Part shown: piece by piece, positions 47,515 through 56,221 of the stretch
Numbering within the stretch: position 1 is the stretch's first letter
Layout of the letters: each line of letters begins with the position of its first letter
NCBI GenBank assembly: GCA_963797605.1
Contig: CAWCPX010000015.1
Location: 59,937-123,936, forward strand
Source: DASQPR01 sp963797605
Lineage (GTDB): Bacteria; Actinomycetota; Actinomycetes; Mycobacteriales; Micromonosporaceae
Direction of reading: 5' to 3'
Length of the DNA: 64,000 bases
Translations under genes and position numbers: made by a program
The notes under the pieces: model-generated
The model's database searches: none
What the model saw: only the letters and a program-made list of their open reading frames with translations
What the model was told of the DNA's origin: nothing

Positions 47515-47588
47515 GGCCAGGTAGCTCAGTTGGTACGAGCGTCCGACTGAAAATCGGAAGGTCGGCGGTTCGACCCCGCCCCTGGCCA
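47515..47588 (+). tRNA. tRNA-Phe (anticodon GAA)
   Basis: Acceptor GGCCAGG/CCTGGCC, D-arm GCTCAGTTGGTACGAGC, anticodon loop CTGAAAA with anticodon GAA, and T-arm GGCGGTTCGACCCCGCC. Last of the Glu-Asp-Phe cluster, an order common in actinobacteria. Confidence 0.97.
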
Positions 47589-47613
47589 CATGGTCCTCGC
47601 CGGGCCATAGCAG

Positions 47614-47645
47614 CGACCACCAGCGGAAACGTGGGTGGTCGTTTT
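47614..47645 (+). terminator. Rho-independent terminator of the tRNA cluster
   Basis: CGACCACC and GGTGGTCG form an 8-bp stem with a 12-nt loop, followed by TTTT, 26 bp after tRNA-Phe. Confidence 0.8.
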
Positions 47646-47720
47646 GCATTTCCGGGGCCTGGATCGCAAGAATTTCATGATCCGGAGTGGTTAGTGGTGC
47701 AGTGGATCATGAGAGGCATC

Positions 47721-47757
47721 GGCGGCCCGGCCATCCCGTGCGGAAAGCCGGGCCGCC
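47721..47757. terminator. Hairpin at the end of the large secreted-protein gene
   Basis: GGCGGCCCGGC and GCCGGGCCGCC make an 11-bp perfect stem with a 15-nt loop, lying 7 bp beyond the stop of the minus-strand gene. A likely terminator for it. A further dyad CATGATCC...GGATCATG sits just to its left. Confidence 0.65.
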
Positions 47758-47763
47758 GCCCGT

Positions 47764-50700
47764 CTAGCTGGTGAAGTAGCCAGCCACGTCGGCGAGAATC
47801 TGCGTACTGCCGTTCGCGTTACGGAAATCGATCTTCCCGTTGATGACCGGCACGATCACCAGGTTCGCCAGCGTCTGCCCCGGCCCGAAGTTCAGGTTCG
47901 AGACGCCCGGCAGCGGCTGACCATCCGGGTAGACCGTCAGCCAACTCGACGCGGTCGGCCCGGTGACGGTCACGTTCAGCACGACCGCGGTCACGCCGGT
48001 GGCGGGGATGCCCTGCACGCCGGCCACGGTCAGGGTCACGATGCCGCCCGGACCGACCGCGCCCGTGTGACCGCCGGTGCCGTTGCGGGTGTCGAGCAGC
48101 CGGGTCGGGCCGGTCGCCTGGAACCCGGAGCCCCCGGTCGCGTAGTAACCGGTGACGTCCGCGAGCAGATCGACGTTGCCGTTCGCGTTCCGCAGATCGA
48201 TCTTCCCGTCGTAGACCGGCACGATCACCAGGTTCGCGATCGTCTGACCGGCCACGAAGTTGAGGTTCGAGACGTTCGGCAGCGGGTGGCTGTCCGGGTA
48301 GACCGTCACGTAGCTCGCGGCCGACGGGTTCACGGCGGTCACGTTCAGCACGACCGCGGTCACCCCGTACGCCGGCACTCCACCGACACCGGCCACCTGC
48401 AACGACACCGTCCCACCGGCACCCAACCGCTGGTTGCTGCTTCGGGTGTCGAGAATCCGCTGCGGACCGGTGGTGTTGAGCGCCGAACCGGAACCCTCGT
48501 TGTCGTAGTAGCCGACCACATCGGCAAGCAGGTCCACGTTGCCGGCGTGGTTGTTGATGTCCACGATGCCGTTCACGACGCGTACTGTGACAAGGTTTGG
48601 AAGGGTTTGACCTTGGGCGACGTTGAGGTTCGACGACGCCGGCACGGGTTCTCCGTCGGGGTAGACCGAGATGTAGGTCGCGGCTGACGCGTTGACGGCA
48701 GTCACGTTCAGCACGACCGCCGTCACGCCACTCGTCGGCACCCCGCCCGCGCCGTCAACCTGCAGCTTCACCGTGCCACCGGCGCCGACGCGCGCCTTCG
48801 GAGCGCCGAGCCCGCTGCGCGTGTCGAGGATCCGGGTCGGCGACAACGGTTCGAAGAGGTCGCCGTTCACCGCGGGTGCGGCCGCGGTCACCGTGAAGGC
48901 CTGCGGCAGCGTCACCGACGGACCCCCGGCCCAACCATTGGTGCCCGGCGCGATCAGGGTGATGTCGTAGGCACCGGCATCGACCGCGTACGGGAAGAAG
49001 TCGATCGTCAGGGAGGTCCCGTCCGCGCTGGCTGTCACGGGGGAACTCATGTAGCCGTTGCCCATCGGCGATCCGTTGTCGGTCAACCGGACCTGATCAC
49101 CCATGTTGAGGCCGGTGCCCTTGACGACCATCCGGATCGTCGACCCGGACTGACCGGTTGCTGGAGTCACCGAGGTCATGGTCGGCGCGGGCGTCGCGGG
49201 AGTGCACGACTGCGCGCAGACACCCTGCATCGTCAGCGCCAGCGGCAATGCCGCGTTGTCGTACGGAAAGACGAGCATGACGGCCTGGCCCGCGGTGGCG
49301 GACGACGGGATCGAGCACAGGTCGGCCAGATCGCCCGAGTTCAGGTTGTTGCAGTAACCGAAGGACGTCCAGTTGTCGGTGCCGTACATGCTCACCCACG
49401 GAAACCCGCCGGACGTGGCCGAACTCGCACCAAACACGCCCATCGCCTGCGACGGCTTGATGGGCACGACCGCGCAGTAGCCGGTGTGCGACTCGGTGAG
49501 CGTGTCCGTGATCGGCGCGAACCCGCCCATCGAGAGCGTGTGCGCCTTGCAGGTCGACGACCAGTCGGTAGCCGAGCCGACCAACCAGATATCGGTGCTG
49601 GCCTGGATCGACGTACCGGCATAACCCGACGCGATCACGATCACCTGGTACGTCGTGCTGCCACTGACCCGGCACGGGACGCCGAACTGGCGGCAGACGA
49701 TGTGCCCGGAGCCGTCGGCCACCTCGAGAATCGCTCCCGACGATCCGACACCGACCGCGCGTACGCCCATCATCAGCTTGTCACCGGCGGCCGCGGTCAC
49801 CCGGTAGCAGCGGGCATCGAGGTCGGAGGTCAACATCGTCTGGGTGGACGCGCCACCGGGCGTCGTCGAGACCGGAGCCGCGCACGTGGCCGTCTGCGAG
49901 ATGTCCCGACGGACCAGGTGGTAGGTGTCCGCCTCGGAGCCGACCAGCAGCGCCGTGTAGCTCGTGCCGGCCGTCAACGCGCAGACGGCCGTGCTGTTGC
50001 CCGTGCAGACCGTGTTTCCGGCCGGTCCGATGATGGCGACGCTCGCGTTGACGACGTTCGCGGTGTTCGAGTAGTCGATCATCTCACCGGTCGAGTGCTG
50101 ACCGGCCGGGATGCTCAGGCACTTCGCCCGCGCGCTGGCGGTCAGCGCGACCGACACGCCGTAGGAGCCGTCGAAACCGGACTGCGGCCAGGCGAGACAT
50201 CCGGCCGCCGAGTCGGTGCGCTGCGCCATGATGTTGTAGGCGCCGGTCACCTCGTTGGAGAGCAGCACGCGGAACGGCGCCGTGCCGGAAAGCGTGCAGA
50301 TGCCGTAGCCGAAGTCGAAGTTGTTGCACATCTGCGCGCCGCTCGCGTCGACCACCTGCACGTAGGGCGCGACCACGTTGGCGGTCAGGCCGTTGAGGAC
50401 CGTCACCGCCTTGCCGGAAGCGGTCGGAAGGGTCAGGCAGATCTGCTCACCCGCGCCGATGAAGCTGCCGGTCACCGCGCCGGACGCGAATCCGGTGTCG
50501 TTGATCGGGGTGCAACCGCTGGTCTCGGTCACCGCGAAAAAGACGACACCGAAGGCGGCTAGCGGGCTCGTGTACTGGTCGACGATCAGGTAACTGAGAC
50601 CGGCGGGCAACGTGCACACCGTCAATCCGACCTGGCAGATCTGCGTGCCGGTCGCGTCGTAGACGGTGCCCGACATGTTGCCGCCGTCGGGTGTCACGGC

Positions 50701-51747
50701 GCCGACCTGATAGTCGCCGGCCGTCGGCGCGTCCAACGCGCGGCAGAGGTCAGTCGACGTCGAGACCGGCACCCGGCCGTACGACAGCGTCGGTTGGGCG
50801 AGGCAGCCGGTCGGGTTCGAGAGGCGATCGAACTGCCAGCGGTAGTCCATCGCGTCCGCGTACACCTCGGCGACGAGCACCCGATAGGGGCCGGTGCCGG
50901 TCAGCGTGCAGTTGCTGTTCGCGCCGCAGATCTGGGCACCGGTCGAGTCGAAGACCGAAGCCGCGATCTGGTAGGTGAACGTCAGGTTCTGCAGCACCGT
51001 GCCAGCCGGCTGGTTGAGGCTGAAGCAGTCGCCAACCGCACCGGCAGCGAGCGAACCGGTGTGGTTCGGTGCCGTGAACGACAGGTCAGCGGTCGTGATC
51101 GCGGTGCACGCCGTGTCGAACAGCAGCGGCACGTAGGACACCGTGAATCCGACCGCGGTGCCGGCATCGGCGATCTGCAGCGTGTAGCTGCCCGCGGCGC
51201 CGGTAGCGCACTGATAGGGCCCCGGGAAGCCGTTGTTGAGCTGGCACGTGACCGAGCTCGCGTCGGGCGCGGTCATCGTGACTGGGAGTTGTTCGCCGTC
51301 CGTCGCGGTCACGACCAGAAAGACCAGATCGTTGGCATGCGGTACGGCCAGCGTGAAGGTATCGGTGGCGCCGGCATCGAGGTTGGCGCACGGGTAGACG
51401 GTGGTCGGCTGAATCGCGCCGGAACACGTGTCGGCGACGTTGGTCGACGCGAGCGCTGCCTTGCCGGCCTTCGCCCGCTGCTGCTGGGCTGTCGGAGCGT
51501 TGGCCGCGGGCTTCGCGAACGATTTCGGTGTGGGGGTGGCCGCGGCAGCGGACTTCGATGGCGTCGCGGAGCCGGCCGGAGCCGCCTTCGGCACCGTGGA
51601 CGATCCCGACGGAGCCGGCTTCGCTGATGCGTACGACACGCCCGCCTGCCCGACGACCAGTGCAAACGCAATGGCCGCCGTGGCGACGGCGCTGATCATG
51701 CGACCGCGCGCGGGCACGCGCGACCGTGGAGATGATTGTGGCGACAT
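47764..51747 (-). CDS. Very large secreted protein with IPT domain and three LDTR-type repeats
   Basis: The product (1327 residues from ATG 51747) has a signal peptide (MISAVATAAIAFALVVGQAG ending near SYASA) and an Ala/Pro/Ser/Lys-rich linker. Eight or so cysteine-bearing modules of about 100 residues follow, of the type C-Gly-X5...TYDATGTQIC...Y-hV, beta-rich and probably disulfide-bonded. Around residue 890 an IPT/TIG domain appears (TSVTPATGQSGSTIRMVVKG), and the end holds three repeats with RILDTRS or RLLDTRN, VVLNVTAV, VYPDG, SNLNF and ADVVGYY. An extracellular, possibly adhesive or matrix protein is likely. The frame is intact over 4 kb. Confidence 0.8.
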   Translation of the reverse strand: MSPQSSPRSRVPARGRMISAVATAAIAFALVVGQAGVSYASAKPAPSGSSTVPKAAPAGSATPSKSAAAATPTPKSFAKPAANAPTAQQQRAKAGKAALASTNVADTCSGAIQPTTVYPCANLDAGATDTFTLAVPHANDLVFLVVTATDGEQLPVTMTAPDASSVTCQLNNGFPGPYQCATGAAGSYTLQIADAGTAVGFTVSYVPLLFDTACTAITTADLSFTAPNHTGSLAAGAVGDCFSLNQPAGTVLQNLTFTYQIAASVFDSTGAQICGANSNCTLTGTGPYRVLVAEVYADAMDYRWQFDRLSNPTGCLAQPTLSYGRVPVSTSTDLCRALDAPTAGDYQVGAVTPDGGNMSGTVYDATGTQICQVGLTVCTLPAGLSYLIVDQYTSPLAAFGVVFFAVTETSGCTPINDTGFASGAVTGSFIGAGEQICLTLPTASGKAVTVLNGLTANVVAPYVQVVDASGAQMCNNFDFGYGICTLSGTAPFRVLLSNEVTGAYNIMAQRTDSAAGCLAWPQSGFDGSYGVSVALTASARAKCLSIPAGQHSTGEMIDYSNTANVVNASVAIIGPAGNTVCTGNSTAVCALTAGTSYTALLVGSEADTYHLVRRDISQTATCAAPVSTTPGGASTQTMLTSDLDARCYRVTAAAGDKLMMGVRAVGVGSSGAILEVADGSGHIVCRQFGVPCRVSGSTTYQVIVIASGYAGTSIQASTDIWLVGSATDWSSTCKAHTLSMGGFAPITDTLTESHTGYCAVVPIKPSQAMGVFGASSATSGGFPWVSMYGTDNWTSFGYCNNLNSGDLADLCSIPSSATAGQAVMLVFPYDNAALPLALTMQGVCAQSCTPATPAPTMTSVTPATGQSGSTIRMVVKGTGLNMGDQVRLTDNGSPMGNGYMSSPVTASADGTSLTIDFFPYAVDAGAYDITLIAPGTNGWAGGPSVTLPQAFTVTAAAPAVNGDLFEPLSPTRILDTRSGLGAPKARVGAGGTVKLQVDGAGGVPTSGVTAVVLNVTAVNASAATYISVYPDGEPVPASSNLNVAQGQTLPNLVTVRVVNGIVDINNHAGNVDLLADVVGYYDNEGSGSALNTTGPQRILDTRSSNQRLGAGGTVSLQVAGVGGVPAYGVTAVVLNVTAVNPSAASYVTVYPDSHPLPNVSNLNFVAGQTIANLVIVPVYDGKIDLRNANGNVDLLADVTGYYATGGSGFQATGPTRLLDTRNGTGGHTGAVGPGGIVTLTVAGVQGIPATGVTAVVLNVTVTGPTASSWLTVYPDGQPLPGVSNLNFGPGQTLANLVIVPVINGKIDFRNANGSTQILADVAGYFTS

Positions 51748-51976
51748 GAGACTCCCCGTTGAATGCGCCCCGCTCCCGAGCAAGCGACAGGAGCTCTGGA
51801 GGGCGGGTGCAGATTAACAATCAACTTCACATTTGAAAATGCATAAACATGCACGGGAATCCGCACACTTGATGGCGGTCGAGTTCACGGCGCGCAAGCG
51901 ATCGGCATCGCGGCAGAAATGCGGATCCGGCTCCCGGCGACGGCGAGCTATGCCACCATTTGATCATGGTGCCGGC

Positions 51977-52664
51977 ATGAGTTTCGCGTCCGTCATGGAC
52001 GACGTCGCCCGGGCCTTTGAGGCATTGGGCGCCGCGGTGCTCGTCGGCGGCATGATCTGGTCGGCCACCAGGTCATGGCTCACATGGCGGGCCACTCGGC
52101 GCGGCGCCAAGAGTTACGAGTCGCTGCGGCGTACGTTCGGCGCCGCGCTGCTCCTCGCACTCGAAATCCTGGTCGCCGCCGACCTGATCCGCACCGTGGC
52201 CGTCGCCCCGACCTTGGAAAACGTGCTGCGTCCTGGGCATCGTGGTGCTGATCCGCACGTTCCTCAGCTTCTCGCTCCAAGTGGAGATCGACGGCATCCT
52301 GCCATGGCGTAAAGCGACGAGCCGCGAAGAAGGCACCAGCCTCGGAGCCGCACGAGTCGACCGGAATCCCGACTCCGACCGAGGCTCGGCTGGCCGGAGA
52401 GGCGGCGACGCCGGTCGCGAATCCGGACCGGCACCGCCACGAAGCGCTGCCACCCCGAGACGATCCGCCACATTAGGCCCTGTCTCGAGTCCGTTTGAGC
52501 GAGCCGCGAGCCAGGCGCCGATCCAACAAGGCTTGACCTTTGCCTGGACACAGCGCTTGTATCCAGGCAAAGATCAAACGCCGCCGGTCGGCGTCTGGGT
52601 CACGGCGCAGCCGAACGGCAGCTTTGAGACAGGGCCTACGACGTGTGCTCACTCGTTTGCCTGA
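51977..52664 (+). CDS. DUF1622 membrane protein extended by a MITE; one frameshift
   Basis: From ATG 51977, with one extra C near 52229 removed, the frame gives about 228 residues. The first 100 are DUF1622: GAAVLVGGMIWSATRSWL, FGAALLLALEILVAADLIRT, VAVAPTLENV and VVLIRTFLSFSLQVEIDGIL. This is a small two- or three-TM family of unknown function. The polar tail after residue 105 runs into an inserted MITE at 52476, which supplies the last 60 codons and the stop region. The natural C-terminus was probably replaced. A 229-bp low-GC gap upstream holds the divergent promoters. Confidence 0.7.
52476..52636. mobile_element. MITE with TA target duplication
   Basis: A 161-bp element begins GGCCCTGTCTC and ends GAGACAGGGCC, with TA on both sides (52474-52475 and 52637-52638). 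Inside, TTGACCTTTGCCTGGACACA is almost complementary to TGTATCCAGGCAAAGATCAA (two mismatches), so nearly the whole element is a long palindrome. No transposase is present. TA duplication and palindromic structure fit a non-autonomous element of an IS630- or IS5-like parent. Confidence 0.82.
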
Positions 52665-52726
52665 AGAACGCCGTCGCACTCACGACTTTCGGCGAGGAAA
52701 CGGCCACATCGCGGGACAATGTCTGC

Positions 52727-53536
52727 GTGCTCGACTCATTGCGGCGTCGATACCGAGGCCGCTCATGGACGCCTGTAACCCTCGGGCTGTCGGGGGCGCG
52801 GGTCTGGCGAATCGAAGGGTCGCCGCCGGTCTACGTGAAGACTACCGAGCACGCCGAGCATCGTGACTCGGGTACCAGCCTCGCCGCCGAGGCCGACCGG
52901 CTGCGCTGGCTCGCGAGCTGGGGCATACCGACACCGGAAGTCATCGACGTGGACGCGGACGCGCAATTCGCGTGGCTCGTGACGGCTGCCGTCGAAGGGC
53001 GTACCGCTGCGGATATCTGGCCGGAAAGCGAACGCGGTGCGGTGATCGACGCGCTGGCCGACGTCGCGCTCGCGCTGCACGCGTTGCCGATCTCAGCGTG
53101 CCCCTTCGACCGGAGCCTGGCCGTGACCGTGCCGGAGGCGCTGCATGCGGCCGAGACCGGCATCGTCGACCTCAAAGATCTCGACGAGGAGCGCTCCGGC
53201 TGGACCATCGAGCAGCTCGTCGACGTGCTCCGCGAGACCAGGCCGGCCGCCGAGGATCTCGTCGTCTGCCACGGCGACTTCTGCCTGCCAAACATTGTGC
53301 TGGGTACGTCGACCCACGACGTCACCGGCGTGATCGACGTCGGCCGGGCCGGCATCGCCGATCGGCACCAAGACCTGGCGCTGATGACACGGAGCATCCG
53401 GCACGAGTTGAACGGCCAATTCGGCGACGCGGACGCGGATCGGTTCCTGCGCCGTTACGTAGCCGGCACACCGTCGATGACTGCGGCCGATCCGGATCTG
53501 CTGGCTTTTTATCGGCTTCTCGACGAGTTCTTCTAG
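52727..53536 (+). CDS. APH(3')-like aminoglycoside phosphotransferase family protein
   Basis: From GTG 52727 the product is 269 residues, normal for APH(3'). A longer frame from 52643 begins in the MITE flank and is less likely. Lys38 in VYVKTT is the ATP lysine; HGDFCLPN (182-189) holds the catalytic Asp184 and metal-ligand Asn189, and IDVGRAGIADRHQDLAL holds Asp204. True antibiotic resistance is not certain: many chromosomal actinobacterial homologues have unknown substrates. Confidence 0.85.
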   Translation: MLDSLRRRYRGRSWTPVTLGLSGARVWRIEGSPPVYVKTTEHAEHRDSGTSLAAEADRLRWLASWGIPTPEVIDVDADAQFAWLVTAAVEGRTAADIWPESERGAVIDALADVALALHALPISACPFDRSLAVTVPEALHAAETGIVDLKDLDEERSGWTIEQLVDVLRETRPAAEDLVVCHGDFCLPNIVLGTSTHDVTGVIDVGRAGIADRHQDLALMTRSIRHELNGQFGDADADRFLRRYVAGTPSMTAADPDLLAFYRLLDEFF

Positions 53537-53711
53537 GCAGCCAGGCCTGACCAGCGGATATCGGACATGAGGTTCCTTCGGGGTAAGCCGAAATCAGTCA
53601 GCCGCCGGGACATCGCTGGCCGGACGCGATAAATCGTCATCGAACCGCGACCGCATAGGCCGCTGTTCTGCCGTAACGAGTCATGACGTGGGCGCCGCAC
53701 ATCGGGACCCT

Positions 53712-54335
53712 ATGGACGTGAATCCATATGACGATCCACCACCGTACGGCCACACCGAACCGATGCCCGCATATCAACCGCCTCCGCCGCCCCGTCGCGT
53801 GCGCAAGGGCTGGATCATCGGCGGCGTCGCGATGGCCGCGGTCTGCTCCGGCCTGCTGCTCGCCGGTCTTCTCTCCGGCACCTCGAACGCGTCGAAACAA
53901 ACGGCGGATAAGGATGCCGCGCCCTCGGCGGCTGCCGGCGGGGCTGGTTTTGCTCCGGCCAATTCGCCGTCGCCGCACGCTGTTGGGGCCGCTACCGCGA
54001 CTGCCACGTCGGCGAGCACACCCAAGCCGCCGGCAACGCACAAGCCGACTCCGAAGCCCTCATCGAAACCCAAGCCGAAACCCACGACGAAGCCATTCGC
54101 GCTGTGCGGTGCTCCGGCGAATCCGTGGCACTTCACCGACTGCAGCGGCGGCAGCGCCATTCACCAATCCGACTTGCCGAGCGGCGTCTGCGGTGTCTTC
54201 GACTGCATTCCCAATTTCCCGAACGGCAAGGGATATATGGACGAATGCAAGGACGGGACCTACTCGATGTCGGGCGGGATTCGGGGCGCGTGCTCGCACC
54301 ACGGCGGCGAGATGCGCCAGGTGCACCGGGTCTGA
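53712..54335 (+). CDS. DUF3761 membrane-anchored protein
   Basis: The product (207 residues from ATG 53712) has a Pro/Tyr-rich cytoplasmic start (PYDDPPPYGHTEPMPAYQPP), one TM helix (GWIIGGVAMAAVCSGLLLAG), a Thr/Pro/Lys-rich wall-spanning linker, and a C-terminal cysteine domain with ECKDGTYSMSGGIRGACSHH, the DUF3761 signature. The domain is exposed outside and its role is unknown. The 175 bp upstream contain nothing recognisable. Confidence 0.8.
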   Translation: MDVNPYDDPPPYGHTEPMPAYQPPPPPRRVRKGWIIGGVAMAAVCSGLLLAGLLSGTSNASKQTADKDAAPSAAAGGAGFAPANSPSPHAVGAATATATSASTPKPPATHKPTPKPSSKPKPKPTTKPFALCGAPANPWHFTDCSGGSAIHQSDLPSGVCGVFDCIPNFPNGKGYMDECKDGTYSMSGGIRGACSHHGGEMRQVHRV

Positions 54336-54391
54336 CGCGCTCCTCAGCGGCGGCCGGAAACGGTTTCCGGTCGCCTCTGACGGCTGCTTCC

Positions 54392-55129
54392 TCAGCCGCC
54401 CGACCGCACCGAACGTCGCGGCTTCTGCGTCAGCCTCTCGCCACCCAGGTCGGCTTTCTGCCCGGCCACGTAGCCCTCACGACGGCCACTGCCGGCCAAC
54501 CTGCGCGGGCCGACGAATCGCAGTTGCGGATAGGTCTCGGAGACTCGCTGAGACACATGCTGACTGCGATCGGCGAGCACCAACGCGACCGAGCGACCAC
54601 CCGGACCCGCTGCCGCCTCGGGGGCCTCGGCCGCCCGAGCCTCGGCCGCCCGCAGCCGCGTCACGACGGCGAACGTGAAGCCGGCCAGCCACGATCGGCG
54701 GTAGGCCGCCACGTTTTCCCACGCCGGCACGGCTTGGACGGCCAATGACTGACTCGCCTGCACGAGCAGCGACGTGTAAAGCAGCTCGGCGCGGTCGAGA
54801 TCACTCGCGAAGCCGAACAGATGCATCGAGAAGTCTTTGCGGCCCGCGATGCGCGACTGCCGCTGCACGGCTTTGCACCGCAGCGCCGACGCGACGCCAG
54901 AGAGCAACGCGCACTTGTCCAACGCATAGGGCGCGAGGAGATCGATGACCCGATCGCCGACGACATCGCTGGTCGGATCGCTTTCCGCGAGCATCGCGCG
55001 GTCGACACCGTATTTCGCGATCAACTCGGCGGCCTTGGTGTTGAACGCCTCCGCCTCGGCCGGCGTGCAGGCCGGATCTTCGGCCTTCGCGAGCAGCTTG
55101 CGGACCTTGTCGAGCATCACGTCGGACAT
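54392..55129 (-). CDS. DUF2786 domain protein
   Basis: From ATG 55129 the product is 245 residues. The N-terminal 40 residues (LDKVRKLLAKAEDPACTPAE, then AEAFNTKAAELIAKYGVD) are DUF2786, found in phage and actinobacterial proteins near zinc-ribbon or nuclease genes. The C-terminal part (FTFAVVTRLRAAEARAAEAP, QLRFVGPRRLAGSGRREGYV) is the usual conserved extension. Function is unknown. Convergent with the DUF3761 gene. Confidence 0.85.
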   Translation of the reverse strand: MSDVMLDKVRKLLAKAEDPACTPAEAEAFNTKAAELIAKYGVDRAMLAESDPTSDVVGDRVIDLLAPYALDKCALLSGVASALRCKAVQRQSRIAGRKDFSMHLFGFASDLDRAELLYTSLLVQASQSLAVQAVPAWENVAAYRRSWLAGFTFAVVTRLRAAEARAAEAPEAAAGPGGRSVALVLADRSQHVSQRVSETYPQLRFVGPRRLAGSGRREGYVAGQKADLGGERLTQKPRRSVRSGG

Positions 55130-55195
55130 GCCGTTAGATCTATCACGGCCCACCGACACCGAGAGACTCCGGCGCTCGGGACGGGCCTCCTCACC

Positions 55196-55588
55196 TCAGC
55201 CGGAGGTGCGGCGCCTCAGCGTGGCGAGGGTCGAGCCGGTGAGCGTCATCATGCAGACCGGCAGCTGCCCATCGGCCACGGCCGCGCCGAACAGGGCCTC
55301 GCCGGTCGGGCCATCGGCGTTCGCGTACGCGCTGACGAATCGGGCCACCCACCGGGCGTCGTACGTCGCCTGATCGATGTCCGGAAACTCCAGTGCCGCC
55401 CCGCCGCCCGGAATCTGGTCGCCCATCATCGTCGCCACGAGACACACCGCAACCTGATAGGCGTGCGTCACTTCGTCGCTGCCCGACATGTCGGTAAACC
55501 GGCCGGCGATCGCGTCCGCGTCTCCGGCAACGGCGGAGTGCAGAAGCAGCGCCGTGTCGTCGTACGCGTCGAAGGGGTGGCTGGTCAC
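55196..55588 (-). CDS. Hypothetical protein
   Basis: A frame of 130 residues from GTG 55588 (MTSHPFDAYDDTALLLHSAV); ATG 55642 would add 18. It is rich in Ala and Asp, with a predicted helical body (VTHAYQVAVCLVATMMGDQI and YDARWVARFVSAYANADG). No family is recognised. It lies between the DUF2786 and thioesterase genes on the same strand. Confidence 0.5.
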   Translation of the reverse strand: MTSHPFDAYDDTALLLHSAVAGDADAIAGRFTDMSGSDEVTHAYQVAVCLVATMMGDQIPGGGAALEFPDIDQATYDARWVARFVSAYANADGPTGEALFGAAVADGQLPVCMMTLTGSTLATLRRRTSG

Positions 55589-55646
55589 AGGCTTACGGTA
55601 GGGCAGCGGGTCAAGGCGAACCGATGAAATCGAGAGAAACACCCGG

Positions 55647-56060
55647 TCAGGACGGCCTCCGCAACATGCAGGTGAGGCGCGCGGTGCAGACCCGGTCCCC
55701 GGTGGCGTCAGTGATCACGATTTCATAGGTGGCCACGCTGCCGCCTCGATGCAGCGGCGTCGCGACACCGGTGACGATTCCGGAGCGAACGCCCTTGTGG
55801 TGGGTGGCGCTGATATCGACGCCGACGGTGATCCCGCCGTGCTTCTCCATCGCGTGCAGAGCCGCCCCGATCGATCCCAGCGTCTCCGCGAGCACGCAGG
55901 ACGCACCGCCGTGGAGCAGGCCGTACGGCTGGGTGTTGCCCTCGACCGGCATCGTGCCCACCACGCGCGTCGGCGACGCCTCGACGATGACGATCCCCAT
56001 CCGCTCGGCGAGCGTGCCGGCCGTCGCGGACAGGGTGTCGGCAAGTGTGCTGGAGTCCAT
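55647..56060 (-). CDS. PaaI-type hotdog thioesterase
   Basis: A 137-residue hotdog-fold protein. LLHGGASCVLAETLGSIGAA is the PaaI/ComA2-like active-site segment with the HGG turn and catalytic Glu; VGVDISATHHKGVRSG follows. The family hydrolyses acyl- or aryl-CoA thioesters, for example 1,4-dihydroxy-2-naphthoyl-CoA in menaquinone synthesis or phenylacetyl-CoA intermediates. The substrate is unassigned here. Confidence 0.88.
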   Translation of the reverse strand: MDSSTLADTLSATAGTLAERMGIVIVEASPTRVVGTMPVEGNTQPYGLLHGGASCVLAETLGSIGAALHAMEKHGGITVGVDISATHHKGVRSGIVTGVATPLHRGGSVATYEIVITDATGDRVCTARLTCMLRRPS

Positions 56061-56221
56061 CCGGGCACGGTACCGGCGGCCGGTGCATATTCGCCACGAC
56101 CGCCATCACACCTGAGCACGAAAGCACGCTAATGTGCAGCCCGGAACACCTAGAAACAAACTCACTCACCGTGTCTGAAATCAAGACGTTCGGTTGTTAG
56201 CACCGCCGTTAGGAGCACCCG

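Noticed and set aside
47421..47774. 117-residue frame over the tRNA cluster
   Set aside because: It overlaps tRNA-Asp and tRNA-Phe and has no protein-like features.
52073..52570. Minus-strand frames through the MITE
   Set aside because: They exist because the MITE is a long palindrome; no family motif is seen.
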